Shown: one piece after another, positions 32,985 to 44,504 of the stretch
Layout: the number at the start of each line of letters is the position of its first letter
How positions within the stretch are numbered: position 1 is the stretch's first letter
The notes under the pieces: generated by a model
What the model was told of the DNA's origin: nothing
Seen by the model: the letters and a program-made list of their open reading frames with translations, nothing else
The model's database searches: none
Source: Utricularia gibba
Taxonomy: Eukaryota; Streptophyta; Magnoliopsida; Lamiales; Lentibulariaceae
Length of the DNA stretch: 64,000 nucleotides
Direction of reading: 5' to 3'
NCBI GenBank assembly: GCA_002189035.1
Contig: NEEC01000004.1
Span: forward strand, 3,224,001-3,288,000
Translations under genes and position numbers: made by a program

Positions 32985-35900
32985 ATTGATTGTAGGAAAG
33001 GAGCCATTACTATTGGTTATGCTGATGATATTTCTATCTTTAAGACCAATGAAGCTGAAAAGTTCCCTAATGATTTTGCACCCGTGACTGGAGTTGATGT
33101 CGTTGACGAATTAGTAGAGGAAGTTTTTGATGAAGAGCAGCATGATATTCTTGAACTGTTTAGACAAGATGTTGAACTCGAAGAGGAGGAAGCTGAGCAT
33201 GTAATTCTGGAATGTTTCATTGAAGATAAAGACTTGGTGAAGCTTGGAGAGGTGACTAGTGTTGCATCACCAGAATTGAAACCCTTGCCTTCACATCTCA
33301 AGTATGCATTTATTGGTGACAATTCAAAGCCAGTGATTATTAGTGCTGATCTTTCTTGTGAAGAAGAGACGAAGTTGATGGACGTTCTCAAGGCTAACAG
33401 CAAGGCTATTGGCTGGACGCTGGATGATATAACTGGAATTAGCTCTTCTGTCACAGTGCATAGGATTTATCTTGAAGACGGAGCAAAACCGGTTAGACAA
33501 CCTCAGAGAAGGCTTAATCCGGCCCTCATGGAGGTTGTGAAGAAGGAAATCCAGAAGCTATTGAAAGCTGGAGTGATTTACTCGATTTCTGATAGTACGT
33601 GGGTAAGTCCTATCCACGTAGTCCCTAAAAAGACGGGAACTATAGTTGTCGAAGATGCTGATGGAAAGAAGGTGGCGACATGAGTTCAAAATGGTTGGAG
33701 GGTATGTATTGACTACAGAAAGCTGAACGAAGTAACAAGGAAGGATCACTACCCTCTACTCTTCGTGGACCAAATGTTGGACAGGTTAAGTGGTAAAAGT
33801 TTTTATTGCTTTCTTGATGGGTACTCAGGGTATAATCAGGTTGCTGTGGCACCAGATGATCAAGAAAAGACGACCTTTACCTGCCCTTTGGCACATATGC
33901 GTACAAGAAGATGCCATTTGGTCTCTGCAACGCCCCAGCGACGTTTCAAAGGTGTGTCACCAGCATTTTTTTGGATTATATTGATGATTTCATTGAAGTA
34001 TTCATGGATGACTTTACTGTGCATGGGACTAGGTTTGATGATTGTTTGAATCATTTAGAACTTGTTTTGAAACGTTGTGTTGAGAAAGATTTAGTTTTGA
34101 ACTCTGAAAAATGCCATTTCATGGTACGCCAAGGAATTGTACTTGGGCATGTTGTTTCTGAAGCAGGTCTTACGGTAGATCCTGCTAAGGTAAGTACTAT
34201 TTCTGGTTTACCATATCCACATGATGAAAGAGGAGTTCGTGCATTTTTAGCCCATGTTGGATTTTACAGGAGGTTTATTAAGGGATTTTCTCTAATTGCT
34301 CGACCATTGACTAACCTCTTGCAAAAAGATGTTGAGTTTATTTTTTCAGATGAATGTAAGCATGCTTTTGAAACTCTCAAGGCAGCCGTGACATCAGCTC
34401 CTATCATACAAGCACCCAACTGGAGTGAACCATTCCATGTGATGACTGATGCATCCAACTATGCAGTAGGAGCTGTGGTAGGCCAGAAACTTAATGGAAA
34501 AGACACTGTTATTAGTTATGCCTCTAAAACTTTGGATAATGCTCAAGCAAATTACACTACAACCGAGAAGGAGATGCTAGTTGTTATATTTGCCTTAGAG
34601 AAGTTCAGAAGCTATTTGTTGGGTAACAAAGTGATTGTGCATACAGACCATGCCGCCATCAAACACCTCATGTCCAAGAAGGAGACCAAACCAAGGCTTA
34701 TGAGGTGGGTCTTATTGCTGCAAGAGTTCAATTTGGAAATCAGGGATATGCCTGGGAAGCTCAATGAAGTTGCAGATCATCTTAGTAGAATCGAGCAACC
34801 CATGGATGGTGTTCCAATTGTTGAAGAATTTCCAGATGAACAACTCTGCGCAATTAAGGCTGATGCAGGTAAGACTAGTGAACCATGGTATGCTGACATA
34901 GCTATTACCTGTACACTGGAGCGATGGCGTTGGATTTAAAGAGTTATGAGAAGCTGAAGTTGAAGAGTGAGAGTAAACACTATTTCTGGGATGACCCCTA
35001 TTTGTGGAAAAATTGTGCTGATGGTGTTGTGCGACGCTGCTTGAATGAAGATGATATTCAACAAGTGTTGGCATTCTGTCATGCATCTCCTTGTGGAGGG
35101 CACCATGGTCCTAATCGTACTGCCAAGAAGGTGCTGGATTGTGGTTATTATTGGCCAACAGTTTTCAAAGATGCCAAGTCTTACTGTAAGAGCTGCGAGA
35201 ACTGCCAGAGAACAGGGAATATCTCAAACCGGCATGAAATGCCAATGCAGCCAATTGTGGTTCCAGAAGTATTCAATGTGTGGGGAATAGACTTCATGGG
35301 CCCCTTTCCAAACTCTGATGGCTATGAGTACATTCTGGTGGCAGTGGACTATGTTTCAAAGTGGATAGAGGCAATTCCCACCAAGTCACAAGATACTCAT
35401 TCAGTCATACGTTTTCTGAAGAATAACATCTTTGTGAGGTTTGGAACACCCAAAGCCTTGATCAGTGATCGTGGAAGCCATTTCTTTAACAAGGCTATGG
35501 AGAGATTGCTGAAAAGCTATGGAGTCTGGTACAAGCCATCTAATTCTTACCACCCTCAGACCAATGGGCAGGCAGAAGTTTCTAATCGGGAGATCAAGCA
35601 AATTCTAGAAAAGACTGTGACTTCTTCTTGCAAGGACTAGAGCTCCAAGTTGAATGACACCTTGTGGGCAATTCGCACAGCCTTCAAAACCCCCATCTGT
35701 ATGTCTCCTTTTCGTCTTGTATATGGTAAACATTGCCATTTGCCCATTGAATTAGAGCAGAAGGCAAGATGGGCGATCCAGCGAGTGAACTTGGAGATTC
35801 AAGGCAGTGGTGACTTGAGAAAGCTCCAACTTTCAGAGCTTGATGAGCTAAGACATGAGGCCTATATGAATTCTAAAATCCTCAAGGAACGCACGAAGCA

Positions 35901-36183
35901 GTTCCATGACCGTCAGATCTTGCGAAAGCACTTTGAACCTGGACAAAAGGTATTATTATTTCAGTCTAAACTCAAACTTCACCCAGGTAAACTGAAATCT
36001 CGTTGGGAAGGACCTTTTGTGATTAAACATGTAAATCCTAACGGTTCCATTGAGTTGTTTGATAGAGACATGCTTAGCTCATTTACTGTGAATGGTCACA
36101 TATTGAAAGTGTTCCATGAGCTCATGATTGATGAAGTGGGACACCCTGTGGATGCTGTGGCATTCATTGAAATTCCCGTCTAA
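32985..36183 (+). pseudogene. Reverse transcriptase-RNase H-integrase of the nested gypsy element
   Basis: Continues the gag frame. Reverse transcriptase blocks: QPQRRLNPALMEVVKKEI, WVSPIHVVPKK, YRKLNEVTRKDHYPL, then the active-site block VFMDDF. RNase H starts at [16 protein letters not shown]. Integrase has the HHCC region ([11 protein letters not shown]...CKSCENC) and catalytic residues in [18 protein letters not shown] and [11 protein letters not shown]. The C-terminal part is in 35,650-36,183. Lesions: TGA at 33,681, a 1-base loss near 33,886-33,889, a frameshift near 34,904-34,920 and TAG at 35,638. Non-functional as written. Confidence 0.9.
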
Positions 36184-37822
36184 GTGATTCTGCACTTAAG
36201 TCTTACCCTAAGACTTATTCTAGGGTCCTCGCTGGTAGGTAACCAGTATTTTCTACTTTTATTTCCTTTGTGCATTTTTATTTTCTTTTTGCACTTTTAG
36301 TTATGCATTCTGCTTTTGTGAGGTTGCAATCCGTTATCTTGTTGAATTTGTTTGTCCCACTATTAGTTTCTGATGCAATGGCTCATATCCTGTGTAGTTG
36401 CAACTCTTTCTTTATTTTTAGTTACACAGGCCCAGTGGGTTCAATTTAAAAAGAGTGGGAAACCCTTCTTCCCAACAACTACTTTCTCTCTTGCACGCAT
36501 TCCTTCCTTTCTCAGAACGTTGCGACTCTTCCATGGAAAACTTTCTGCTACTCCTCCTCCACCGGAGCGCTTTACCCCTGGACCCCCACTCACACCAGAC
36601 CTCATTTATGCGGATTTCCTTGAGGACCAGGAAATTTCAGAACCCCCGGTGAGGGGTAGTCTCAAGAGTGCAGCCCCTACTGCTGCTTGAAGGAAGTTCG
36701 TGAGCTGCGAGGTACGGTGGGAACTCTGAAGATGTACTTGGAAATTCTGCTTGATTTACAGACAAATGCAGGTCCTACCGCTCCTCCTAAGCCTTGATTA
36801 GACTTTTACCCTGTTTGTTTTGTATATATGAGTTTTATGTTTTATGTGTTTTAGTTTTCCTTCTTGTCTTGCATGTGTTTTGTGCTTGTTTTTCTGTTTG
36901 TTTTTGCCTTGAGTACTGCTGAGCATGTTTAGGAATTTTGGTTCATGCTGGAAATGTAATATGCCTACCCCTTCGCTTTTGTGAGGACTCAGCCCTTCTT
37001 TGTTCTTACCTGCATAAGACTTACATGAGAGTAGCTAGATTTTGTGGAAAAGTGCATGCATGCGGCCTGTGTTTTGCTCTATTTGCATTGGGACTTGTGA
37101 ATTGATTGTACGTGGCTTGCTAGTATGTGGATTTGTGGGTTGTGCTGAGTTAGATACATAGACTGTGGCTGATGCACATAAAAGCTTTTTGATGATAAAA
37201 GGCAAGCTCCAATCTAAAAAGCCGAGCTAGATAAAAAAAAAAAGAAGAAGAGAAAAGCAGAGAGGTACAAAAGGCGGGCACACCAGAAAAGCCGTGCTAT
37301 AAAAAAAAAAAAATTCTTGTAGGAAATAAGAGCTTGAGGCTTATACACTATGAACTCATCATTTTCCCTGAACATTTTTTGTGGTCTGGCCAACCACTCA
37401 AGGAGAACTAAGGATGAAAAGAGGGAGGGGAATGTGACTAAGTCATAGTGGAAGAGTTCTCAAGTTTCTATACTTTTGTTTAGTACCTCATGTGCATCAT
37501 TTTTTCACTCTCAGCCACCATTCTTATTATAAGTCGTATGTGTCTTACAAGGTACAACTCGCTAATGTCACTGTTAGTATGCCACTACCTGTTAGGATCG
37601 AGTTAGTAATAGTGCAAATGTGATTTTTGAACACTTGAAGCATGCGAGTAACCTCTACTATCTGTGCTTGAGTGAAACTATTCTTACCAGCACTTGCTAC
37701 CTTTTCTCTTCACTCCTTGCATGGACAACATGAATCGAAACCTTTTCTTTGCCTCAGCAGACTCAACCTTAGATTTTCTGTTTTACACTTGAGGATATGT
37801 CTAGAGTCGTTGTAGGATAGTG
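36184..37822 (+). other. Non-coding 3' segment of the nested gypsy element
   Basis: 1.6 kb between integrase and 3' LTR. Holds A/G-rich runs (37,230-37,320, 37,418-37,435) and a short open frame at 36,373-36,690 beginning with a hydrophobic stretch, with no recognisable domain. A clear polypurine tract abutting the LTR is not evident. Confidence 0.6.
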
Positions 37823-39042
37823 TGATAACACCATTTTTATTATGTTTTTATATATGTTTTTAAGCATGTTTTGTAGGGATAAATGTTATTTAGTGTGCTA
37901 AATTATCTTCTTTTGCGTATTTAGTCTGCTAGAATGTGTTTATTGTGACAACAGGCTCAATTGGCAACAATTGAGCCGAAAACTCTAATATTTTGTCCAG
38001 TCTATGTTTTAAGTCTTATCAGGGTAAGGGCTAGTACTGTAGCAGCGCACTTTCCGCGTTGACAAGTCAGAAGGGACAGAAAAGTTGTGCAAAAGCCACT
38101 TTCCACCGAAAGTAGCCGCCCTTCTGAAGAGATAAGATATGGAGCAGAGATCTCCCTTCTAGAAGCTTGAGGAAAAGACGAAGCTACCCTTACTTTTGAG
38201 CTGCAAAAGGGAAAAGCAAGGGAGAGAAGAAGAAGAGTACACTGTGCACGCAGAGTGCACAGACAGCGAACAGGAGCGAGCGGGAGGGAGGAGAACGTGG
38301 TTTGTTCGGCGAAAGTCTCCGGCGAACTCCAGATCTGCGTGTCTACACCACCGTTCCGGCCAGAACTTCGATTTCCAGCAGATCTCCAGCCACAGAAGCA
38401 TCCTGCAACTTTTATTTGCGCATTTTCTGCACTTCCATTTCTGCGAGAACCTGTTATCGTTACTGCTTTCGTTTCTATGCTTTCTGCTGCTTTTCGGTAC
38501 CTTGCTGTGAACGGGAAACTCGTTGTAGACCTTGCCTTAGTTTATAAACATGTTTCTGTTTAAGCTTTTCATGTTTGCCTTTAAGTTTAACGTGCTTTTA
38601 CTGTTCCTGCGAACCATGCTTTGTTTCTGCAAACTATTACTCTGTTTTCAAGCGTTCCAAGCTGGGTTTAAGCCTAAGGGCTCTCTTGAGTGACACAAGA
38701 GCTAGACCTTGGTGTAAAACCCAGTCAAATTACTTTTATTTTATGTTTTATGCACCTTCACGTTAATTTCAATCCCTCTTCATCCCTGCAACTTGTTTAT
38801 TCCAGTAACTGTTATTTTACGTCTTACCCGCATTAGACTTAAATCCCAGAAAACCCCCCTGTTTCAAGTAACTGTGTTGAACTTCAGAAAATTGCAACCA
38901 TTCCCTGTGGATTCGACCCTTACTTGCCACGCTACATTAATTCTTGTGATTTGTGTAGTAGAATAGCTCGGTTTATAAATTTCTTTTGATGCGTTGAATG
39001 TGCTAAACCGCGACATTTAGCAACCCATTCCAACGTTCATCA
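37823..39042 (+). repeat. 3' LTR of the nested gypsy element
   Basis: 1,220 bp, about 99% identical to 29,512-30,730 by eye. Confidence 0.92.
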
Positions 39043-39299
39043 CTAGGCATGATCAATTCTAAAAATTTTAGCCTTATTCTTGGGAGCAAATGTACTTGAG
39101 GAGCATAGTGGGGATTTTTCATTAACAAAAACAAAAAGGAAAATCAAAACATGAAGCATGAAAACAGAAAAAAATTCAACAAAGTTTCACATATACGTCC
39201 TAATGCCCAGAAAATACTACAAAATAAAAAGAAACATAAACTCCTCCCCTACACTTAATTTTGAGGATGTCCTCATCATCAAGTGCAGCGGAGGGTACC
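39043..39299 (-). other. Athila-like element 3' untranslated segment (continued)
   Basis: Resumes the host element after the nested insertion; a CTAGG copy of the target site starts it. It includes a second 'CCCCTACACTTAATTTTGAG' phrase similar to the polypurine context at 28,912. Confidence 0.6.
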
Positions 39300-40985
39300 T
39301 TAATCATGGGGCATGCGGTAGTGTGAAGCAGCAGCCATAAGAGTGTCCAACTTCGTGGAAAGCGCAGAAACTTGTTCCTGGAGACTCTGAATAGCTAGCA
39401 GCATGGTGTGCTTGGTGGGGATGGAGGGTGTAGTGCTCAAAGGAATGTCTGTTGGCGCACCATATGGATTCACAATGGAAGGAGGCATAGAAGTAATGGT
39501 ACTTTTGGTACCCGCTTGAACAAAAACGGCCTTCCCCTCAACCTCCTTCAGGTAGCTGCAAGAAAACAGGTCATCTAAATCTAGATAACAGAGATGATTA
39601 TCTACCTGAGGGGTCTGTTTTTCCAGGTTCACTTTCAAGTGTTGGGCAAGCTTGGTGATGAGAGAAGCAAATGGGAGCACTCTTTCATTTTTAGCGGTGA
39701 TGGAGTGCATTTGAGTTGCAATCCACCATCCCAAATTAATGGGGAGCTTCTTCATCATTACCCACAAAAAGAACACAATAACCTTGGAAATGGTGCTGGT
39801 GCCTTGTCGGGATGCGCTGTAACAGCCTCCCAAATACCTGTTAAGAACTAAAAGAGCAGGTGCCCTCAAGTAATGGGCCTTGAGTTTGCGTACAGAATAT
39901 GGGGGCTCACAGACAGATATTGAAGCATATGCATTCAGCACATTAAGATGTTCAGGATAATCACAGAAGGCTTGGAGGTAACGAGTAGTGGCTAAATCAG
40001 ATTCAGAAACGAAGCCTAAAGCCACATTAAAATCATTGATAGATATACGAAAATTTTTGCCTCCAAGGCGGAAAGAAATCAAATTTTCAGCAAGGGGATT
40101 TCAAACCACATCCTCAAACACAAAAGTAGTGTAAAATTCAAAAACAAGTTTGGGATAAACCGGAAGACTAATTTCAGAAAATTTTTGCCACTCAGGAGAA
40201 GCATCAAATAAGCGATTAATATCAGCAAGTAGATTCAAATGCACCAAAGTAGGCGTATGCAACTTAAAATCAAACAAAATTCTGCGCGAGGTCAAGAGAT
40301 TAAATAGAAGTTGAGCATTCTTATCTGAAAATTTCACAGTGTTTTTCAGCTGAGTCCAAGCAAGGGACTCCAGTGCTCGGTCTCGCCAGAATTTTGTGCG
40401 ACAGCGCTGTCCTTTACCTCGCTGTGTGGGCTGAGTTGCTTCATCTACATCCTGTTCTCCGGGAAGGAACTCTAGGCATGGCCCTTCATTAGCGGCACGC
40501 TCCATTTCAGAAATCCAGAGATCGACCTCTTCGTCGATGTTGATCTCTTCAGGGTAATCTTCGTCCTGTGCTAGAGAAGGGGATGAGTGAATAATAGGAA
40601 TTTCTTTTTCCGTACCTTTTTCTCCAGCAAGTTCTTTCGGTTGTATGGGCTGCGGGCTCTCGGGAGCAGAAATTGCTGCTGGGGAATTTGGTTCTGAGGA
40701 CTCAGGTGCGTTGGCAGCAACAGTAGCGGCAGCAGGGACTGGGTACCACTCCAGGTACAGCACCAGAGACACAATGGTAAGAGGCGTGGCTTCAATCGGA
40801 ACAGACTCCATCGCAGCGCCTAGAGATGGCTCATGAGCAGTGGGAACAGAAGCATCTGCTGGGTTGTTGGTGCGGCGACGCTGGGTCCTTCTGGATGGTC
40901 CAGCAGCAGCAGGTTGACGCTTTCGAGTTGCTGCCTTAGCAGCACTTTCGCTTCGGGTAACCGGAGATGTGGGGCGTCTAGACAT
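39300..40985 (-). pseudogene. Extra 3' ORF of the Athila-like element
   Basis: A minus-strand frame of about 560 codons, interrupted by one in-frame TGA at 40,101-40,103. It lies where Athila elements carry their additional (often called env-like) frame. The N-terminal 130 residues are Ala/Pro/Ser-rich and basic. The middle has WTQLKNTVKFSDKNAQLLFNL-type sequence typical of the 'putative plant transposon protein' family. The C-terminus has a short heptad-like LLAIQSLQEQVSALSTKLDTL segment. I see no signal peptide or convincing membrane anchor, so a fusion role is not supported. Confidence 0.75.
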
Positions 40986-41344
40986 TGTGGGTCGGAAAAT
41001 CAGAGAATTTCAGGCGAGAGAAGGAAGAATTGGAGCGTAGGCACAACAGCGAAGTGGGGTAACAGTCAGTAAAAATGGGAATGCCAAAAGAGAAAAAGGG
41101 AGATTGAGTGTAGAAACGGTTAAGGGAGTAAGTGGTGGCGTGGGGCAGGTGAAAGTAAAGTCACTTGGAGTAATGGGTGATAAAAACGAGGAAATAGTAA
41201 CGGTTACGAAATTAAAGTCATGGGTTGCCTCTCATGCAACACCAATTTACAGTCATTGGCCGACTGTGACATCTGTTAATGGCCCTCGACTAGCAGTAAG
41301 CTGCACACACTGTGCGGCTTAAACTTCTCATAAAATGGCTTCAA
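40986..41344 (-). other. Spacer between integrase and extra ORF
   Basis: About 360 bp of non-coding Athila-like element sequence; no gene. Confidence 0.55.
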
Positions 41345-44300
41345 TCAGTGTCCATTCACCTTAATGCTTTTCCCTGTCTCAAATGAGCGAATAATAACAG
41401 TACCAGAGGGAAAAACATTCACAACTTCATAAGGTCCAAGCCACTTAGAACGCAATTTACCGGGAAAGAGTTTCAAGGTAGTATCAAATAAGAGAACTTT
41501 TTGACCTACAAAGAATTGCTTCCCATGTAACTTACTATCATGGTAGCGTTTTACCATGATAGAGAACTTTTCACCTCTCTATTTGATATTTCCGCCATGC
41601 CATTTGTTTGGGGATGTCTAGCTGTGGACAGGCGGTGGTTGACTCCATATTTGGCCAATGCACTCTTGATGGCATGATTCACGAAATGGGAGCCACGATC
41701 TGAAATAATGATCTTGGGATGTCCAAACCTAGGGAACAAAATATTAGTCAAGAAACTACCCACGGTTTTGGCATCATCCCTTTCACAAGCAATGGCCTCC
41801 ACCCATTTAGAAACATAATCAACAGCAAGAAGTATGTAGAGCTTCCCTTGAGAAGGCGGAAATGGTCCCATGAAGTCAATGCCCCATGCATCAAAGATCT
41901 CACACATGATAATGGGTTGAAGGGGCATTTGATCCTTGTATCCCAAATTTCCTCCTCTTTGACAATTTGGGCACGCCTTGCAATGAAGGTAGGCATCCTT
42001 GAATATGGTAGGCCAATAAAATCCAGCCTCCAGAACCTTCTTTGCAGTAACTTTTGCACCAAAATGTCCACCGCAAGGTAGCTCATGGCAATGTGAAAGA
42101 ATAGAGTGCACTTCATCTTGGGGGATGCATCTCCTAATAATCTGATCAGTTCCGATTTTCCAGAGGTATGAATCATCCCAGATGAAATTCAGGCTATCAC
42201 TCCTCAATTTGTCCTTCTGGTAGTGCTGGAAATCTGCAGGAAACTGTCCAGTCACTAAAAAATTAACGATGTCAGCGTACCAGGGACTCTCGTCATGGAT
42301 CATGAATAAGTGTTCGTCCGAGAAACTGTCATCGATAAGACTTGATTTTTCTCCAGAAGTGATGCGGCTAAGATGGTTTGCAACTAAATTCTCGCATCCT
42401 TTCTTGTCCTTGATCTCCAAATCAAATTCTTGAAGCAATAAGATCCATCTTATGAGTCTAGGCTTCGAATCCTTCTTGGTGAGGAGATATCTTAGGGCGG
42501 CATGGTTTGAATAGACTATGACTTTGGCTTCTAGCAAATAAGATCGAAATTTTTCCAAGGCAAACACAATGGCCAGCAACTCCTTTTCTGTAATGGTGTA
42601 GCTCTTTTGGGCATCATCAAGACACCTGGATGCATAGTGGATAACATGGGATTGTTTATCCACCTTTTGTCCCAAAACCGCACCTAGAGCTACATCAGCA
42701 TCACACATTAGTTCAAATGGTAGGCTCCAATTTGGAGCCTGAATAATGGGAGCGGAAACAAGCTTCTCTTTCAAAACATCAAAGGCATGCATGCATTTTT
42801 CATCAAAATGAAACTCAACATCTTTATGCAATAAGGCACATAGAGGAGATGCAATTTTCGAAAAATCTTGAATAAACCTACGATAAAATCCAGCATGTCC
42901 AAGGAAAGAACGTACATCTCTCACACAAGTAGGATAAGGTAATTTTCGGATTACCTCAATTTTGGTCTTGTCAACCTCAATTCCCTTTTGGGAAACAACA
43001 TGTCCTAAAATGATACCTTGTTCTATCATGAAATGACATTTCTCATAATTCAAAACAAGGTTAGTCTCTACACAACGTTTCAGAATCAAAGACAAATTAG
43101 CAAGACATTCATCAAAGCTATTTCCATAAACCATAAAGTCATCCATAAAAACCTCTATAATATTCTCAACATATTCAGAAAAAATACTAACCATGCATCT
43201 CTAAAATGTTCCTGGTGCATTGCAAAGTCCAAAAGGCATTTTATGGTAAGCAAAAGTTCCAAAAGGGCAAACAAAAACAACCTTAGATTGGTCCTCAAGA
43301 GCCACGGGTATTTGATGGAAACCGGAGTATCCATCCAAGCAGCAATAATGGCTCCTTCCAGCAAGTCTTTCCAACATTTGGTTAATGAATGGAAGTGGGT
43401 AGTGGTCCTTCTTGGTGGCTGTGTTCAATTTTCGGTAATCTACGCACATTCGCCAGCCATTTTGCACTCTTGTAGGCAAGAGTTCCCTTGGTCATTGGCC
43501 ATGACTATGATACCTGTTTTCTTCGGGACAACCTGCATAGGGCTAACCCACTCACTATCAGAAATAGGATAGATTATACCTGCGGCCAATAACTTCAGAA
43601 TCTCCTTCTTGACCACTTCAATCATAGGTGGATTCAATCTCCTCTGGGGTTGGCGAATTGGCTTTGTTCCCTCCTCCAAATAGATGCGGTGAGTGCATAT
43701 GGAGGGGCTTATTCCTTTGATATCTGCCAATGTCCACCCAATTGCCTGTTTGTGCTCCTGGAGCACACTCCTGAGTTTTTCCTCCTGTTCTAGGGTTAGT
43801 GTACTAGAGATAATAACAGCTAAAGTCTCATTTTCACCCAGAAATAATTATTTCAAATGTTTAGGCAGTGTTTTTAACTCTAGTAATGGGGCATGAATAA
43901 CGGAAGGAATCAGCAGTTTCTCAGGCATTTCTAAACTCAGAAAAGCAACGTCAGAAAATTCAGGTTTTTCAGGAAAATAATCAAGATAATTTAAAAGTTT
44001 GGGATCAGAAAAAGAAATACGATCAGAATCAAAGTTTTCAGTAAGACATTTGAGCAAGGGATCTTGCTCATGGACCATCGCTAAGTGTTCTACATCTGCG
44101 TCAGATGTAGATATTGAGCAAATCTCGTTAATCTGGTCCGGATATTACATGGCTTTGTCCAGGCTAAAGTCCAGCACCTGTCCATCAAACTGTAGAGAAA
44201 TTGTGCCGGCTTGGACATCAATTTTGGTGCCTGCAGTAGCCATAAACGGTCGTCCCAAAATGATGGACTCCGAAATCATGGGATTTTCGCTCTCCATTGG

Positions 44301-44504
44301 AATAACTAAAAAGTCAGCAGGAAAAATCAAATTTTCAACATGCACAAACACATAATCAACTCTACCATCAGGCTTCACATGTGATCTATCAGCTAATTGA
44401 CAAACAATACTAGTAGGTTCAAGTTTACCTAGCTTAGATGCAAGAGAAAGATAGAGAGATCTAGGCATAACATTAACCGATGCTCCTAAATCACACATGG
44501 CCAT
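41345..44504 (-). pseudogene. Protease-RT-integrase of the Athila-like element
   Basis: Minus strand. Protease: MCDLGASVNVMP and IILGRPFMATAGTK (44,504-44,145). Reverse transcriptase: [58 protein letters not shown]. RNase H is slightly shortened at [14 protein letters not shown], where relatives have two more residues. Integrase: [11 protein letters not shown]...[34 protein letters not shown]. The C-terminal piece [18 protein letters not shown] is at 41,557-41,345. Lesions: stops at 44,145, 43,848 and 43,201, a 1-base frameshift near 43,480 and loss of roughly 100 residues at 41,535-41,562. Confidence 0.9.

Larger units (their letters stand above)
29512..39042 (+). mobile_element. Young Ty3/gypsy element nested in the Athila-like element
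   Basis: Two LTRs (29,512-30,730 and 37,823-39,042; TGATAACACC...ATCA) flank gag, protease, reverse transcriptase/RNase H and integrase in gypsy order. The primer site TGGCGCTGTTGCCGGGGAA follows the 5' LTR and fits tRNA-Asp. The flanks CTAAG (29,507-29,511) and CTAGG (39,043-39,047) form a target duplication with one mismatch. By eye the LTRs differ at about 9-10 sites plus a 1-bp indel in 1,220 bp (about 0.8%), so insertion is recent and later than the host element. The coding region nevertheless has five stops and two frameshifts, so it is not autonomous. No extra 3' frame is present. Confidence 0.93.

Noticed and set aside
36373-36690. 105-codon frame with an N-terminal hydrophobic stretch
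   Set aside because: Follows integrase in the nested gypsy element, has no recognisable family and no support for an envelope-like role.
39300-40985. True envelope glycoprotein
   Set aside because: No signal peptide, transmembrane anchor or cleavage site could be seen; it is kept as an extra 3' ORF only.
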